A stretch of DNA of 64,000 nucleotides from Planctomycetota bacterium (GTDB lineage Bacteria; Planctomycetota; UBA1135; GCA-002748355): the NCBI GenBank assembly GCA_020638795.1, contig JACKHW010000006.1, positions 62,001 to 126,000 of the forward strand. The letters run 5' to 3'. The number at the start of each line of letters is the position of its first letter. The first letter of the stretch is position 1. Below, in pieces: positions 17,554 to 26,292 of this stretch. The notes under the pieces are model-generated. The model was given only the letters and a program-made list of their open reading frames with translations. It was not told the origin of the DNA and did not search any database. The translations under genes were made by a program, and so were the position numbers.

Positions 17554-19155
17554 TCAGGAGCGCAACGATTCGATCGCTGCATCGATCCTCGCAACACAAC
17601 GCTCGCGTCCGAGAAGATAGACGATATCGAACAGACCAGCGCCACCCGCCGCACCGGTCAATGCCGCACGCAGGGGCGCAACGAGGTTCCCGAAACCGAT
17701 ACCGAGACGATCTGCGAGCGAGCGGGCCATGGCTTCGAGTTCGGATGGGCGAGCGAATGCCGACGAACCGCCGCCACGATTCGCCGTGTCGTTGACAGGT
17801 TCGGGAAGGCGCAAGGCATCCGCTTCCGGTGGGCGATCGGGCCACGAAGGTGGCACCGCGACGCCTTCCAGGGCGCCGCGAAAGGCGAGTAGCCAGTCCG
17901 CAGTCTCGGGGCTCTTGCGGAGATTCTTCAGCGCCTTCGCGTCGTACTCGACGGTGTCCGCGAACAAGAACGCGATCTTCGAAGGCACTTCTCCGTACCG
18001 ATCGAAGCGCTCGCGGTGACACGCAACGACGTTCTCGACGAATGCGCGAGACTCGGCGATGGCACTCTTCGAAAGAACACCCGCGTCTTCGAGGAACGGC
18101 GCGACACGGTCGACCAGGACGTCGACAGGAGTCGCGCGGACGTACATACCGCACATCCAGATCATCTTGTCCTCGTCGAAGACCGATCCGCTGCGTCCCA
18201 ACTTGTCGATCGAGAACGCACGCACCGCCTCGTCGAGCGAGAAGATCTCGCGCTCGCCATCGAAGCTCCATCCGAGCAGCGTCAAGAAGTTGACGATCGC
18301 CTCGGGCGGATACCCCTGATCGCGATAGTCGAGGAGGTTCGTCTGCGCGACTCGCTTGCTGAGCTTCTTGCCATCCTTGCCGAGGATGAGCGGTAGATGC
18401 GCGAAACGAGGGACATCGGCCTCGAGCGCACGAAACAAGAGGATCTGCTTGACGGCATTGACGAAGTGCTCCTCACCTCGAACGACGTCCGTGATCTCCA
18501 TGTCCAAGTCGTCGACCGTGCTACAGAGGTTGTAAAGCGGTGTGCCGTCGTTTCTCAACATGACAAAGTCGTCGATCTGCTTCAGATCGACTTCGACGTC
18601 ACCCTTGACCGCGTCGTGGACGACGACCCTGCTCTCACCACCATCGCTCGCGAGCGGAGTCGCGAATCTCCAAACGTGCGGCTCACCGGCTGCGATGCGC
18701 GCGTCCGCTTCGTCCCGCGGGAGCGTGCGATAGCGCCGGTCGTACATCGGCACGCCGGTCTCGCGAGCCATGGCTTGCCGACCTTCTTCGACTTCTTCGG
18801 CAGTCGCGAAGCACGGATATGCACGCCCGCGCTCACGCAGGTCGAGCACGACCTCGCGATATCGATCGAACTTCAGGCTCTGGAAATACGGTCCGAAGCG
18901 CGACGCGCTCTCCGTCTCACCGGGTCGCGTTGGCCCTTCGTCCCAATCCAGACCGAGCCAGCGCATCCCGTCGAGGATGTTCTGCAGACTCTCGTCCGTC
19001 GATCGAGCAAGATCGGTGTCGTCGATCCTCAGGACGAACGTGCCGCCCGTCGCGCGGGCGTACAAGAAGTTGTAGAGGGCAGTCCGTGCACCACCGACGT
19101 GGAGTGGCCCCGTCGGCGAAGGAGCGAAACGGACGCGTACCGGTCGACTCGTCAT
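17554..19155 (-). CDS. gltX: Glutamyl-tRNA synthetase
   Basis: 533-residue class I aminoacyl-tRNA synthetase charging tRNA(Glu). HIGH-type motif HVGG sits in FAPSPTGPLHVGGARTA (residues about 10-26), and the KMSKS equivalent is KLSKR in KDGKKLSKRVAQ. LRIDDTD replaces the more common LRIEDTD, a conservative variant. The C-terminal anticodon-binding part contains an insertion with a Gly-Gly-Gly-Ser-Ser stretch (about residues 465-475), giving a protein slightly longer than usual. ATG 19155. It follows the HEAT gene by 48 bases and precedes the M1 peptidase. Confidence 0.95.
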   Translation of the reverse strand: MTSRPVRVRFAPSPTGPLHVGGARTALYNFLYARATGGTFVLRIDDTDLARSTDESLQNILDGMRWLGLDWDEGPTRPGETESASRFGPYFQSLKFDRYREVVLDLRERGRAYPCFATAEEVEEGRQAMARETGVPMYDRRYRTLPRDEADARIAAGEPHVWRFATPLASDGGESRVVVHDAVKGDVEVDLKQIDDFVMLRNDGTPLYNLCSTVDDLDMEITDVVRGEEHFVNAVKQILLFRALEADVPRFAHLPLILGKDGKKLSKRVAQTNLLDYRDQGYPPEAIVNFLTLLGWSFDGEREIFSLDEAVRAFSIDKLGRSGSVFDEDKMIWMCGMYVRATPVDVLVDRVAPFLEDAGVLSKSAIAESRAFVENVVACHRERFDRYGEVPSKIAFLFADTVEYDAKALKNLRKSPETADWLLAFRGALEGVAVPPSWPDRPPEADALRLPEPVNDTANRGGGSSAFARPSELEAMARSLADRLGIGFGNLVAPLRAALTGAAGGAGLFDIVYLLGRERCVARIDAAIESLRS

Positions 19156-19203
19156 GCCTGGATCTTGCCGGCGACGGGACCGATTGTCGTGGCTTTGACT
19201 TCC

Positions 19204-21216
19204 TCAAAGCGCCATGAGGATGCGAATCACGCCATTGATCGTGTCGGCGACCGGGCGTTGGAGTTCGCGTCGAGCGGCTTTCTCGAGCGCAGGCAGCGCT
19301 TCTTTTGCCGGCTTGCCGATCCGCGACAGTGACTCCGCCGCGCGGACACGATCGAAATCGACGGTGCTTTCGAGGGCCGACACGAGAACGGGCACGGCCT
19401 TCGCGTTGCCGGGTGTCCCGAGCGACTCCAAAGCCGCCCATCGCACGTCCTGCGATTCGGCGGCAACAGCCGCATGAATCGTCTCGAAGACTCGCTCCTC
19501 GAGCGGAGCGATGCGGCTCAGCGCAAACAGCGCGGCGATCCGCTCCTCGGTGCCACCGTCGCTCGCGAGCCGGATGAGTTGCGGGACGACCTGCTTCGCG
19601 CGCGAGCCGAACTGCCCGAGCGCGATCGCCGAGTCCCGTACGAGCACGTCTTCGTCCGAGTCGAGCCACGCTCGGAGCGCCTCGACGCACTGCGTCGCGA
19701 GTTTCGTTCGGTCCTCGTCGTGAGAAAGGTGCGCTCCGATCGACTGCATGACGAGCGCGATGCAGCGTCGGCCACGAAGAGAATCGAGACTCTTCGCGGC
19801 TTCGAGGAGCGACGGAACGACGAGTTCTCCCATCGAACCCAGGATTTCGACAGCCCGAAGTCGCGCACCCGTATCCCCCGAATCGAGAAGCGCGATGAGC
19901 CGCGGGACGACGGGCGCGGCATCGGCACCGAGCTTCATCAAGGCATGCGCCGCACCACGTGCTGCACGAGGATCCGTCGACAGCATCGCGACGAGATCGT
20001 CGAGAGCCGGCTTCGCCGCTTCGCCAGCCTGTCCGAGGGCCTGCGCTGCGTTCATGCGAGTCTCGACCGATGGATCGCCAAGCAGCTTCGTGAGCGCTTC
20101 GATCGAGCCAGGCACTCCCGAGATGATCTTGGTGGCGGCAAGCGATGCAGCCTCGCGCATCGCGGGATCGTCGTGTTGCAGGGCAGCGACGAGCACCGGC
20201 GCGTATGCTCGCGAGGGATCACCGATCGTGCCGAGTTCGGTGATTGCACGCACTCGGCGCTCGAGCGGCAGACTTTCGTCCTCCGCGACGCTCGCGATCC
20301 TGCCGACGGCTTCCCCTCCGATTCTCCGCAACGAATCTGCTGCTGCGTCGACGAGCTTCTTGTCGGCGTGGCTGAACGTATCGACGAGGACATCCACACC
20401 CTCGGACCGCACGGGTCGCAAGAGTCCGAAGATCTGGATCGCCGAGAACTTGCGCGTGCGCGTACGAGCGTTGTCTTCCGCACTGGCTGCAGGATCTTCC
20501 TTGGCGCGCACGAACTCGAGCAGCAGTGGAACCGCCGCATCTCCTTGCGACGCGAGTGCGAGACAGGCTTGACCCTTGACCGTCGCATCCTTCGCGTCGA
20601 TGTGATCAGCGATTCGTTCGACGTAGTCCTTGGCAGCGTCCGTGTAGAACTGGTGAATCGCCGACGCGGCCATCGCCTGAACGGTCGGGCTCGGATCCTC
20701 GAGAGCTTCCGCGACTTTTGGCAAGAAGGCCGGCTTGTCCTCGGTGAGCAGCGCCGTGACGATCAGCGCGCGCGATCGCACGAACGCATCGTCGTCTTTG
20801 AGCAGCTTCTGCACAGCAGGAAGCGCACTTCGAGCATCGAATCCGATCGCGCCGATGACTTCGATCGCCCTTGCACGCAACAGCGGCAACTCGTCGCCCA
20901 AAGAGTCCTTCACCGCCTCGAGTGCCGGCAGAGCTCTCGGACCGAGGACGGCGAGCGCCTGCATGCATCCATTGCGCACTTGCGGCGCATATCCCGAATT
21001 TCGAATCACGCGCACACATTGCGGTATGGCCCGCGTGCCGAAGCCCGCGAGCCTCTGGACCGTGTACGGGAAGGCCTTCGGGTCGTCGATCGACAGACTA
21101 CCGATCGTCTCGATGATTTCGTCGTCCGAGATCGGTCCCGGGCGAGGCGTCTGGGTGTCCTGTAGCGCGGCGACGACGGTGGACAACATGAACGGAAGCA
21201 GAAGAGCGCAGTGCAT
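19204..21216 (-). CDS. Exported HEAT-repeat protein
   Basis: 670-residue protein with a short signal peptide (CALLLPFMLSTVVAAL) followed by an almost continuous array of HEAT/PBS-lyase-like repeats with regular PALE, AVPLLLE and VVPRLIALL segments, roughly 15 units. Likely an extracytoplasmic scaffold; no enzymatic motif seen. It is the second of three large HEAT proteins in the window (2946 and 40420 are the others). It probably shares a transcript with the 21290 gene upstream (73-base gap) and gltX downstream (48-base gap). Confidence 0.85.
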   Translation of the reverse strand: MHCALLLPFMLSTVVAALQDTQTPRPGPISDDEIIETIGSLSIDDPKAFPYTVQRLAGFGTRAIPQCVRVIRNSGYAPQVRNGCMQALAVLGPRALPALEAVKDSLGDELPLLRARAIEVIGAIGFDARSALPAVQKLLKDDDAFVRSRALIVTALLTEDKPAFLPKVAEALEDPSPTVQAMAASAIHQFYTDAAKDYVERIADHIDAKDATVKGQACLALASQGDAAVPLLLEFVRAKEDPAASAEDNARTRTRKFSAIQIFGLLRPVRSEGVDVLVDTFSHADKKLVDAAADSLRRIGGEAVGRIASVAEDESLPLERRVRAITELGTIGDPSRAYAPVLVAALQHDDPAMREAASLAATKIISGVPGSIEALTKLLGDPSVETRMNAAQALGQAGEAAKPALDDLVAMLSTDPRAARGAAHALMKLGADAAPVVPRLIALLDSGDTGARLRAVEILGSMGELVVPSLLEAAKSLDSLRGRRCIALVMQSIGAHLSHDEDRTKLATQCVEALRAWLDSDEDVLVRDSAIALGQFGSRAKQVVPQLIRLASDGGTEERIAALFALSRIAPLEERVFETIHAAVAAESQDVRWAALESLGTPGNAKAVPVLVSALESTVDFDRVRAAESLSRIGKPAKEALPALEKAARRELQRPVADTINGVIRILMAL

Positions 21217-21289
21217 CGTCGAGGAGGCTACCAGACGAACAAGGGCGAATCGGGATGTTTCGGACCGCGCGTCACACCGTGCGCCGAGA

Positions 21290-22255
21290 TCAACCGTTCG
21301 CCAAGATGCGGATCAGGAGCCGAGGAGTCTCGCCGTCGGCGGCGAGCAGCGTCTTCTCCATCGGTAGCGAAACCCGCCCACCCGCGAGGCTCTGCCATTT
21401 TCCGAGCAAGAACCGGCGCGACCCCATGTTCGGCACGACGTGCTCGGCCATGAGTGGCAAGCCGGAACCTGGGTCGACGTACAGGTCCCAGCGCTCTCGC
21501 GCGCGCGAGCGATCTTTGGCGATCGGTCCGACGGCCAAGACCTGTTCGTCACGAACCGCCACGGTGAACTTCTGGAGGCGTCGCCCGAGGAGCATGACTT
21601 CGCGTCCCGGTTCGACGACGAATCGATCTCGATCCCGCAGGCTGAACGGAAAGTGCAAGAGCATCGCCCACTCCTCGACTTCGTGTCTCGCACGAGCCTC
21701 GAGGTCCGGTCTCTCGATTCCGCCGCTTCGTGCCCAGACGCGTCCACCGCTGCGCCCCATCTGCAAACCGGATTCCCAGGCGAGAGAATCCCGCGACGAT
21801 CCGGTGCCCGTCCGCGAGTCGTGGACGAGTTCTTGCTCGAAGAGAGTTTGCCCCCGCTCGTCGAGCGCGGTCATGCGATGCGTGACGCGAACGTCTCCGA
21901 GCGCGTACCATGCCGCGAATCCACCGAGTCGATCGAGAACGTCGTCGAGCACGTCGCGGGCTGCCGGCGCCGACTCGGAGCGTCGCTCCGGCTGGCCAAC
22001 CGCCTGCAAACGCTCGGCCAGGCTCTGCACGCGCTTCTGGGTGAAGAACTCGCGAGGCGCAGTCGTATCGTCGTCGCTCGCGCCCGACGTCTCCTCCACT
22101 CGCGGCGTCGTCGATCGCCCTTTTCCCGACGGACTTCGTCCGGGATAAATCTCGGGGTCCTGAGCCTGGAGCGCGCCCGCGACGAAGGAGGTCACAAGCA
22201 GCGTCGCGACGAACACCTGGACGACTGTTCGAGACGAATGCGATGCGTACGACAT
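21290..22255 (-). CDS. Secreted protein, unknown function
   Basis: 321-residue exported protein: signal peptide SRTVVQVFVATLLVTSFVAGALQAQ, then a low-complexity linker (residues about 35-110) and a C-terminal domain with alternating beta pattern (GLPLMAEHVVPNMGS, RFLLGKWQSL) that recalls lipoprotein-carrier (LolA/LolB-like) or outer-membrane lipoprotein-sorting proteins. That resemblance is weak. It begins 70 bases from the divergent TPR lipoprotein gene. Confidence 0.72.
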   Translation of the reverse strand: MSYASHSSRTVVQVFVATLLVTSFVAGALQAQDPEIYPGRSPSGKGRSTTPRVEETSGASDDDTTAPREFFTQKRVQSLAERLQAVGQPERRSESAPAARDVLDDVLDRLGGFAAWYALGDVRVTHRMTALDERGQTLFEQELVHDSRTGTGSSRDSLAWESGLQMGRSGGRVWARSGGIERPDLEARARHEVEEWAMLLHFPFSLRDRDRFVVEPGREVMLLGRRLQKFTVAVRDEQVLAVGPIAKDRSRARERWDLYVDPGSGLPLMAEHVVPNMGSRRFLLGKWQSLAGGRVSLPMEKTLLAADGETPRLLIRILANG

Positions 22256-22324
22256 GCCCTTCTTGTCGGCAAAATGGCGTCACGTGCCTGAACCTTCACG
22301 CCGAATGCTGTATTCCTTGGCAAC

Positions 22325-24133
22325 ATGGTGAAGTCGACGGCCCGGTTGGTCGCATCCAGGGGCGGAGCAACGCCCAGCCTGGCTGTACTCGCGCTGGCTG
22401 TGCTCAGTGCCTGCACGTCCCAGGGCACCGCAGAGCCCGGCGGTGGCGGCAATCCGGAAACGCGGATCACGCCGCAGCTCGATCCCAAAGTCGAACTTAC
22501 GGATCGGCATACGCTTCGACTGCGCTTCGAGCTCACCGGCGGGTCCCGTTCCGATCGCGACGCGGTGGAGACCCTGCTCGGCGAAGCGCTCGCGCAGAGC
22601 GCTTGGATCGACATCGCGGGGGCCGAGGACGCTGCACTACCCGAGGCCGGCGACACGCTGATCATGCGCGGGACACTCGTCCCCGACTCGCGATCCGTCC
22701 TCACGAGCACGTTCGAACGGGACGGCTCGACTCCTCTCGCGGGCGTGCGCGACTTTGCGTGGCCGGATCTCACGACGGCGATCGATCGACTCGCGATCGA
22801 GACTAGGCGCACACTCGGCGAACCACTCGACTCGATACAGAGCGAGTCGCGACCATGCTCGGCGCTCGTCTCGGCGGACCTGCGCGTCGCGAGTGCGTGC
22901 GGGATCGCGAAGGACCTGCTCTCGCGCAGGCGGCTACCACTCGCGGATTCGACGCTGACGCAGGCAGTGTCCCGCGACGCGGCATGTGCCCTCGCGCTGT
23001 CGCTCTTGGCCGGCGTTCGCATGGACAATGGACGGCCCGAGAGTGCGGTAGAATTCGCGCGACGCGCACTCGCGCTCGAGGGACGCCTCTCGCCGAGCGC
23101 AGCGGGTCGTGCGGCACGCGTGATTCTCCTCGCCGAAGGGCGCGGCCCCGACGCCCTACTCGAATTCGCCGAGACGACGCTCGCAAAGCGGCCGCACGAC
23201 AAGAACGCGCTGTTCACGAAGGGTCTCGCACTCGCGCTCGGCCGCCGATACGCCGAAGCACTGCCGATCCTCGAGAGCCTCTATCCGCGCTTCCCGATAT
23301 CGCCCGGCCTGCTCTTCGCGCTCGGTCACGCGAATCTCGCCCTCGGAAAGCTCGAACAGGTCGAAGAGCTGCTGCCGAAGATCGCGATGCGCGTACCCGA
23401 GTTGCCCGCCGAGCGTCTTCGCGCCTTCGCGCTCCTCGCCGCCGGGGATCACGCCGCACTGCAAACCCTGTTCGATCGGCTCGACGATCGACCGGGTTTT
23501 CGCTCGGGACGGGGCCGCCTCATGCTCGTCACGATGCGCGCTTCTCTTGCGATCCTCGAAAAACGCGACGACGATGCAACTCGCCTTTGCCTCGAGATTC
23601 TCGATCGAATGCGCGCGCTCCCGGACGTGATCCAAGAACGCCCCGACACACTCGTCGAGTTCGCGTGGACACTGTCTCGCCTCGGCGCTGCGAAAGAAGC
23701 ACAGACAGCCCTGGCTGCGCTGCGCGGCCCGGACGGTTTTCCCGAGCCACTCCGAGCCAAAGCCGCGCTCGCTAGCGGGATGCTGCAACTCGCGGTCGGA
23801 GGCGCGATCGGTCCTGATCGAATTCGCAACGTCGAAGAACTCGGCAGTCGCAGTGGAGCGCGTCGACTCGAAGGGCTCGTCTTCAAGAAAGTAGGCAACA
23901 TCGACCGCGCACTCCTGTCCCTGCGAGCGGCGATGCCGGGAAGCGTCGATCCGACCCTGGTGCTCGAAATCGCCGAGTGCGAAGCGCTCACCGGCCATCT
24001 CGACGCCGCAAAGCGACTTCGACAAGACCTGGAGAACGAACTCACCGTTCCTCGACTCGACGCGCCGCGCGAACACGCTCTGTTGCGCCCCTCCTATGCG
24101 CTCGCACTGAGAGAGGTTCGTAGCGGAGTCTGA
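22325..24133 (+). CDS. TPR-type lipoprotein
   Basis: 602-residue lipoprotein: signal peptide PSLAVLALAVLSAC with Cys near residue 30 as lipid anchor. Residues about 45-190 form a beta-containing domain; the rest is a helical array with TPR-like units (for example ALFTKGLALALGRRYAEAL and LLFALGHANLALGKLEQVE). TPRs mediate protein contacts. It lies 84 bases upstream of the ABC exporter operon; whether it belongs to it is uncertain. GC-rich coding bias is uniform, with no sign of transfer. Confidence 0.8.
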   Translation: MVKSTARLVASRGGATPSLAVLALAVLSACTSQGTAEPGGGGNPETRITPQLDPKVELTDRHTLRLRFELTGGSRSDRDAVETLLGEALAQSAWIDIAGAEDAALPEAGDTLIMRGTLVPDSRSVLTSTFERDGSTPLAGVRDFAWPDLTTAIDRLAIETRRTLGEPLDSIQSESRPCSALVSADLRVASACGIAKDLLSRRRLPLADSTLTQAVSRDAACALALSLLAGVRMDNGRPESAVEFARRALALEGRLSPSAAGRAARVILLAEGRGPDALLEFAETTLAKRPHDKNALFTKGLALALGRRYAEALPILESLYPRFPISPGLLFALGHANLALGKLEQVEELLPKIAMRVPELPAERLRAFALLAAGDHAALQTLFDRLDDRPGFRSGRGRLMLVTMRASLAILEKRDDDATRLCLEILDRMRALPDVIQERPDTLVEFAWTLSRLGAAKEAQTALAALRGPDGFPEPLRAKAALASGMLQLAVGGAIGPDRIRNVEELGSRSGARRLEGLVFKKVGNIDRALLSLRAAMPGSVDPTLVLEIAECEALTGHLDAAKRLRQDLENELTVPRLDAPREHALLRPSYALALREVRSGV

Positions 24134-24217
24134 GCCGCCGCGCGAATCGCCGATCCGTCGACAAGTTCGAAGCGGGATCGCGCCGATCAACGAGGAAGGA
24201 GTCCGTCCCTTCCATCG

Positions 24218-25414
24218 ATGTCATCGCACTTCTTGAAACCTACGCTTCGAATCTACTGGGCGAAGGAACTTCGAGGCCTGTTGCGCGACCGCAACATCGT
24301 CGTCTACGGACTTCTGCTCCCGCTGTTTCTCTACCCACTGCTTCTTTTCGCGCTGTCCGAATTACGAGCACTGACCGCCGGCATGCGCGAGCGCATGGAA
24401 CCCGCGATCGCGATCGCGGAACTACCCGAACTCGAGACGAGGCTGCACGAAGTCGTCCCACCACCACGCACGTTTCCGCTGACCAGTGGTGCCGGTGAGA
24501 CGCTCGCGTCCGGAGTCGCCGATCTGGTCATCACGCGATCCAACGGCAACGGGCGACTGATCATCAGCCACGACTCGTCTTCCGGACCGTCCCGCATCGC
24601 TCTCGAACGGTTCGCGCCGGTAATCGAGAAGTGGCGTCGACAAGCGGAATCCACGGCACTCGCTCGAGCCACGGGATGGGTCGAGCGCCACGAACCGATG
24701 TTCGTCGACACATCCGAGCAGACGGATTCGACACGCATCCTCCTCGCGACACTCTTGCCGCTCATCCTGATCATCATGTGCACGTTCGGTGCCACATGGC
24801 CGGCAATCGAACTCACTGCGGGTGAACGAGAACGCTCGACCGCCGAAACGACGTTCTTGCTGCCGCTCACTCGACAGGACGTCGCTCTCGGCAAGACGCT
24901 CGCAGTCACGAGTGCAGCGTTCGTGACCCTCTGCGTGCACTTGTTCGCCATGCTCGTCGCTGCAGGCCCGCTCATCTCACAAGTGCGTGGCGGCAGCGCC
25001 AGCATTCCGTCGCTTGCGTGGCAGAGCCTCCCGCTCGTCCTCTGCTTCGGTCTGCTTCTCTCGCTCGTCTTCGGCACCCTCTTCATGCTCGCCGGCAGCT
25101 ACGCCAAGACGTTCCGCGAAGCGCAGGCGTTCGTGACGCCGCTGCAGCTCTTGATGATGCTCCCAGCGATCCTGACACTCCTGCCTAGCGCTAGCCTCGA
25201 CGCGACGACGGCTTGGATCCCGATCTTCAATGCCGGCCTCGCGTTTCGAGCCGCGTTGCTCGGAGACATCGATGTGCAAGCCACCGCGACGACCTTACTG
25301 AGCTTGTCGCTGTGCGGACTGCTCTGTTTCCGGACGACGGTGCGACGACTATCGAACACGTCCTTCGCACTCGGCTTCGCGGACAGTGATGGACTTCGGG
25401 AGAAGTGGTCGTGA
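24218..25414 (+). CDS. ABC-2/NatB-type transporter permease
   Basis: 398-residue inner-membrane permease. The first helix (IVVYGLLLPLFLYPLLLFAL) follows an N-terminal KELRGLLRDRN segment typical of NatB permeases; a large extracytoplasmic loop of about 150 residues follows, then five C-terminal helices beginning at ILLATLLPLILIIMCTF. GERERSTAETTFLLPL is the conserved cytoplasmic loop that contacts the ATPase. First gene of a three-gene exporter; its TGA overlaps the GTG start of the ATPase gene. The exported substrate is unknown; NatAB pumps Na+ in Bacillus. Confidence 0.87.
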   Translation: MSSHFLKPTLRIYWAKELRGLLRDRNIVVYGLLLPLFLYPLLLFALSELRALTAGMRERMEPAIAIAELPELETRLHEVVPPPRTFPLTSGAGETLASGVADLVITRSNGNGRLIISHDSSSGPSRIALERFAPVIEKWRRQAESTALARATGWVERHEPMFVDTSEQTDSTRILLATLLPLILIIMCTFGATWPAIELTAGERERSTAETTFLLPLTRQDVALGKTLAVTSAAFVTLCVHLFAMLVAAGPLISQVRGGSASIPSLAWQSLPLVLCFGLLLSLVFGTLFMLAGSYAKTFREAQAFVTPLQLLMMLPAILTLLPSASLDATTAWIPIFNAGLAFRAALLGDIDVQATATTLLSLSLCGLLCFRTTVRRLSNTSFALGFADSDGLREKWS

Positions 25415-26292
25415 GCGACAAGCCCCCTGAAAGCACGCTTCGCACGGTCGGCGCAGGTTCCGAGATCCACGCGGGCAACGTAATCGATACGGACAAGAGA
25501 CCGAGTTCGATCGACGGTCTCGAGTCCTACTCGGTCATGTCGATCGGGTTGACGAAGATCTTCAGGCGCGGCGAACGCGATGAAGGCCTCGTGGCCGTGC
25601 GCGACGTCAGCTTCGCTTGCTCGAAGGGAGAAGTCTTCGGATTGCTCGGACCGAACGGGGCAGGAAAGACGACGACCCTTCGAATGTTGTCGACGGTCCT
25701 GCGTCCGACGATTGGCACGGCCCGCGTCGCCGGCTCTGACGTGCGTCGTGCACCGCAGCACGTGCGAGCGTCGATCGGATTCTTGTCCGGCAACACGCGG
25801 CTCTATCCCCGACTCAGCGTCCGCGAGACGCTCGAGTTCTTCGGGCGACTGCACGGATTCGAAGGGAGCGAGCTCGATGGCCGTGTCGCGCACGTAATCG
25901 AGGCGCTCGACATGCACGACTTCGCGGATCGACGGCTCGAGCGGCTGTCGACCGGGATGGCGCAGAAAGCCAACATCGGTCGCACGTTGCTCCACGATCC
26001 GCCCGTGTTGATCCTCGACGAGCCGACGAGTGGCCTCGACGTTCTCGGCGCGGCAGCGATGATCGACTTCGTCGCCGAGATGCGGCAGCGCGGCAAGACC
26101 GTGATCTTCTCGACGCACATACTCACCGAGGCCGAACGACTCTGCGACCGTATTGGCATCTTGAACAACGGCAGACTCCACGCCGTCGGCTCGCTCGACG
26201 AGCTCCGCATGCGGACGGAAAAGGAGTTCCTCGACGAGATCTTCCTTTCGCTCGTGCGCGAGGACGATGCCTCGGGGGGCAGCGACCGGTGA
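25411..26292 (+). CDS. ABC transporter ATP-binding protein (NatA-like)
   Basis: 293-residue ATPase subunit. Walker A GPNGAGKTT, an LSTGMAQKANIGR signature in the variant form used by NatA-type ATPases, Walker B VLILDEPTSGLD and switch His in STH are all present. I chose GTG 25411, which overlaps the upstream stop as GTGA; this leaves a 40-residue N-terminal extension before the ABC domain. ATG 25537 (MSIGLTKIF) is the alternative without extension. The stop overlaps the next gene's GTG, so all three exporter genes are translationally coupled. Confidence 0.9.
   Translation: MSDKPPESTLRTVGAGSEIHAGNVIDTDKRPSSIDGLESYSVMSIGLTKIFRRGERDEGLVAVRDVSFACSKGEVFGLLGPNGAGKTTTLRMLSTVLRPTIGTARVAGSDVRRAPQHVRASIGFLSGNTRLYPRLSVRETLEFFGRLHGFEGSELDGRVAHVIEALDMHDFADRRLERLSTGMAQKANIGRTLLHDPPVLILDEPTSGLDVLGAAAMIDFVAEMRQRGKTVIFSTHILTEAERLCDRIGILNNGRLHAVGSLDELRMRTEKEFLDEIFLSLVREDDASGGSDR

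Noticed and set aside
24131..24217. Sec readthrough after the TGA stops of other genes (for example 24133, 28235, 34517, 44994-42859 group)
   Set aside because: I read the codons after the stops of the other main genes by eye; none gave a domain-like extension with a hairpin at the right distance.
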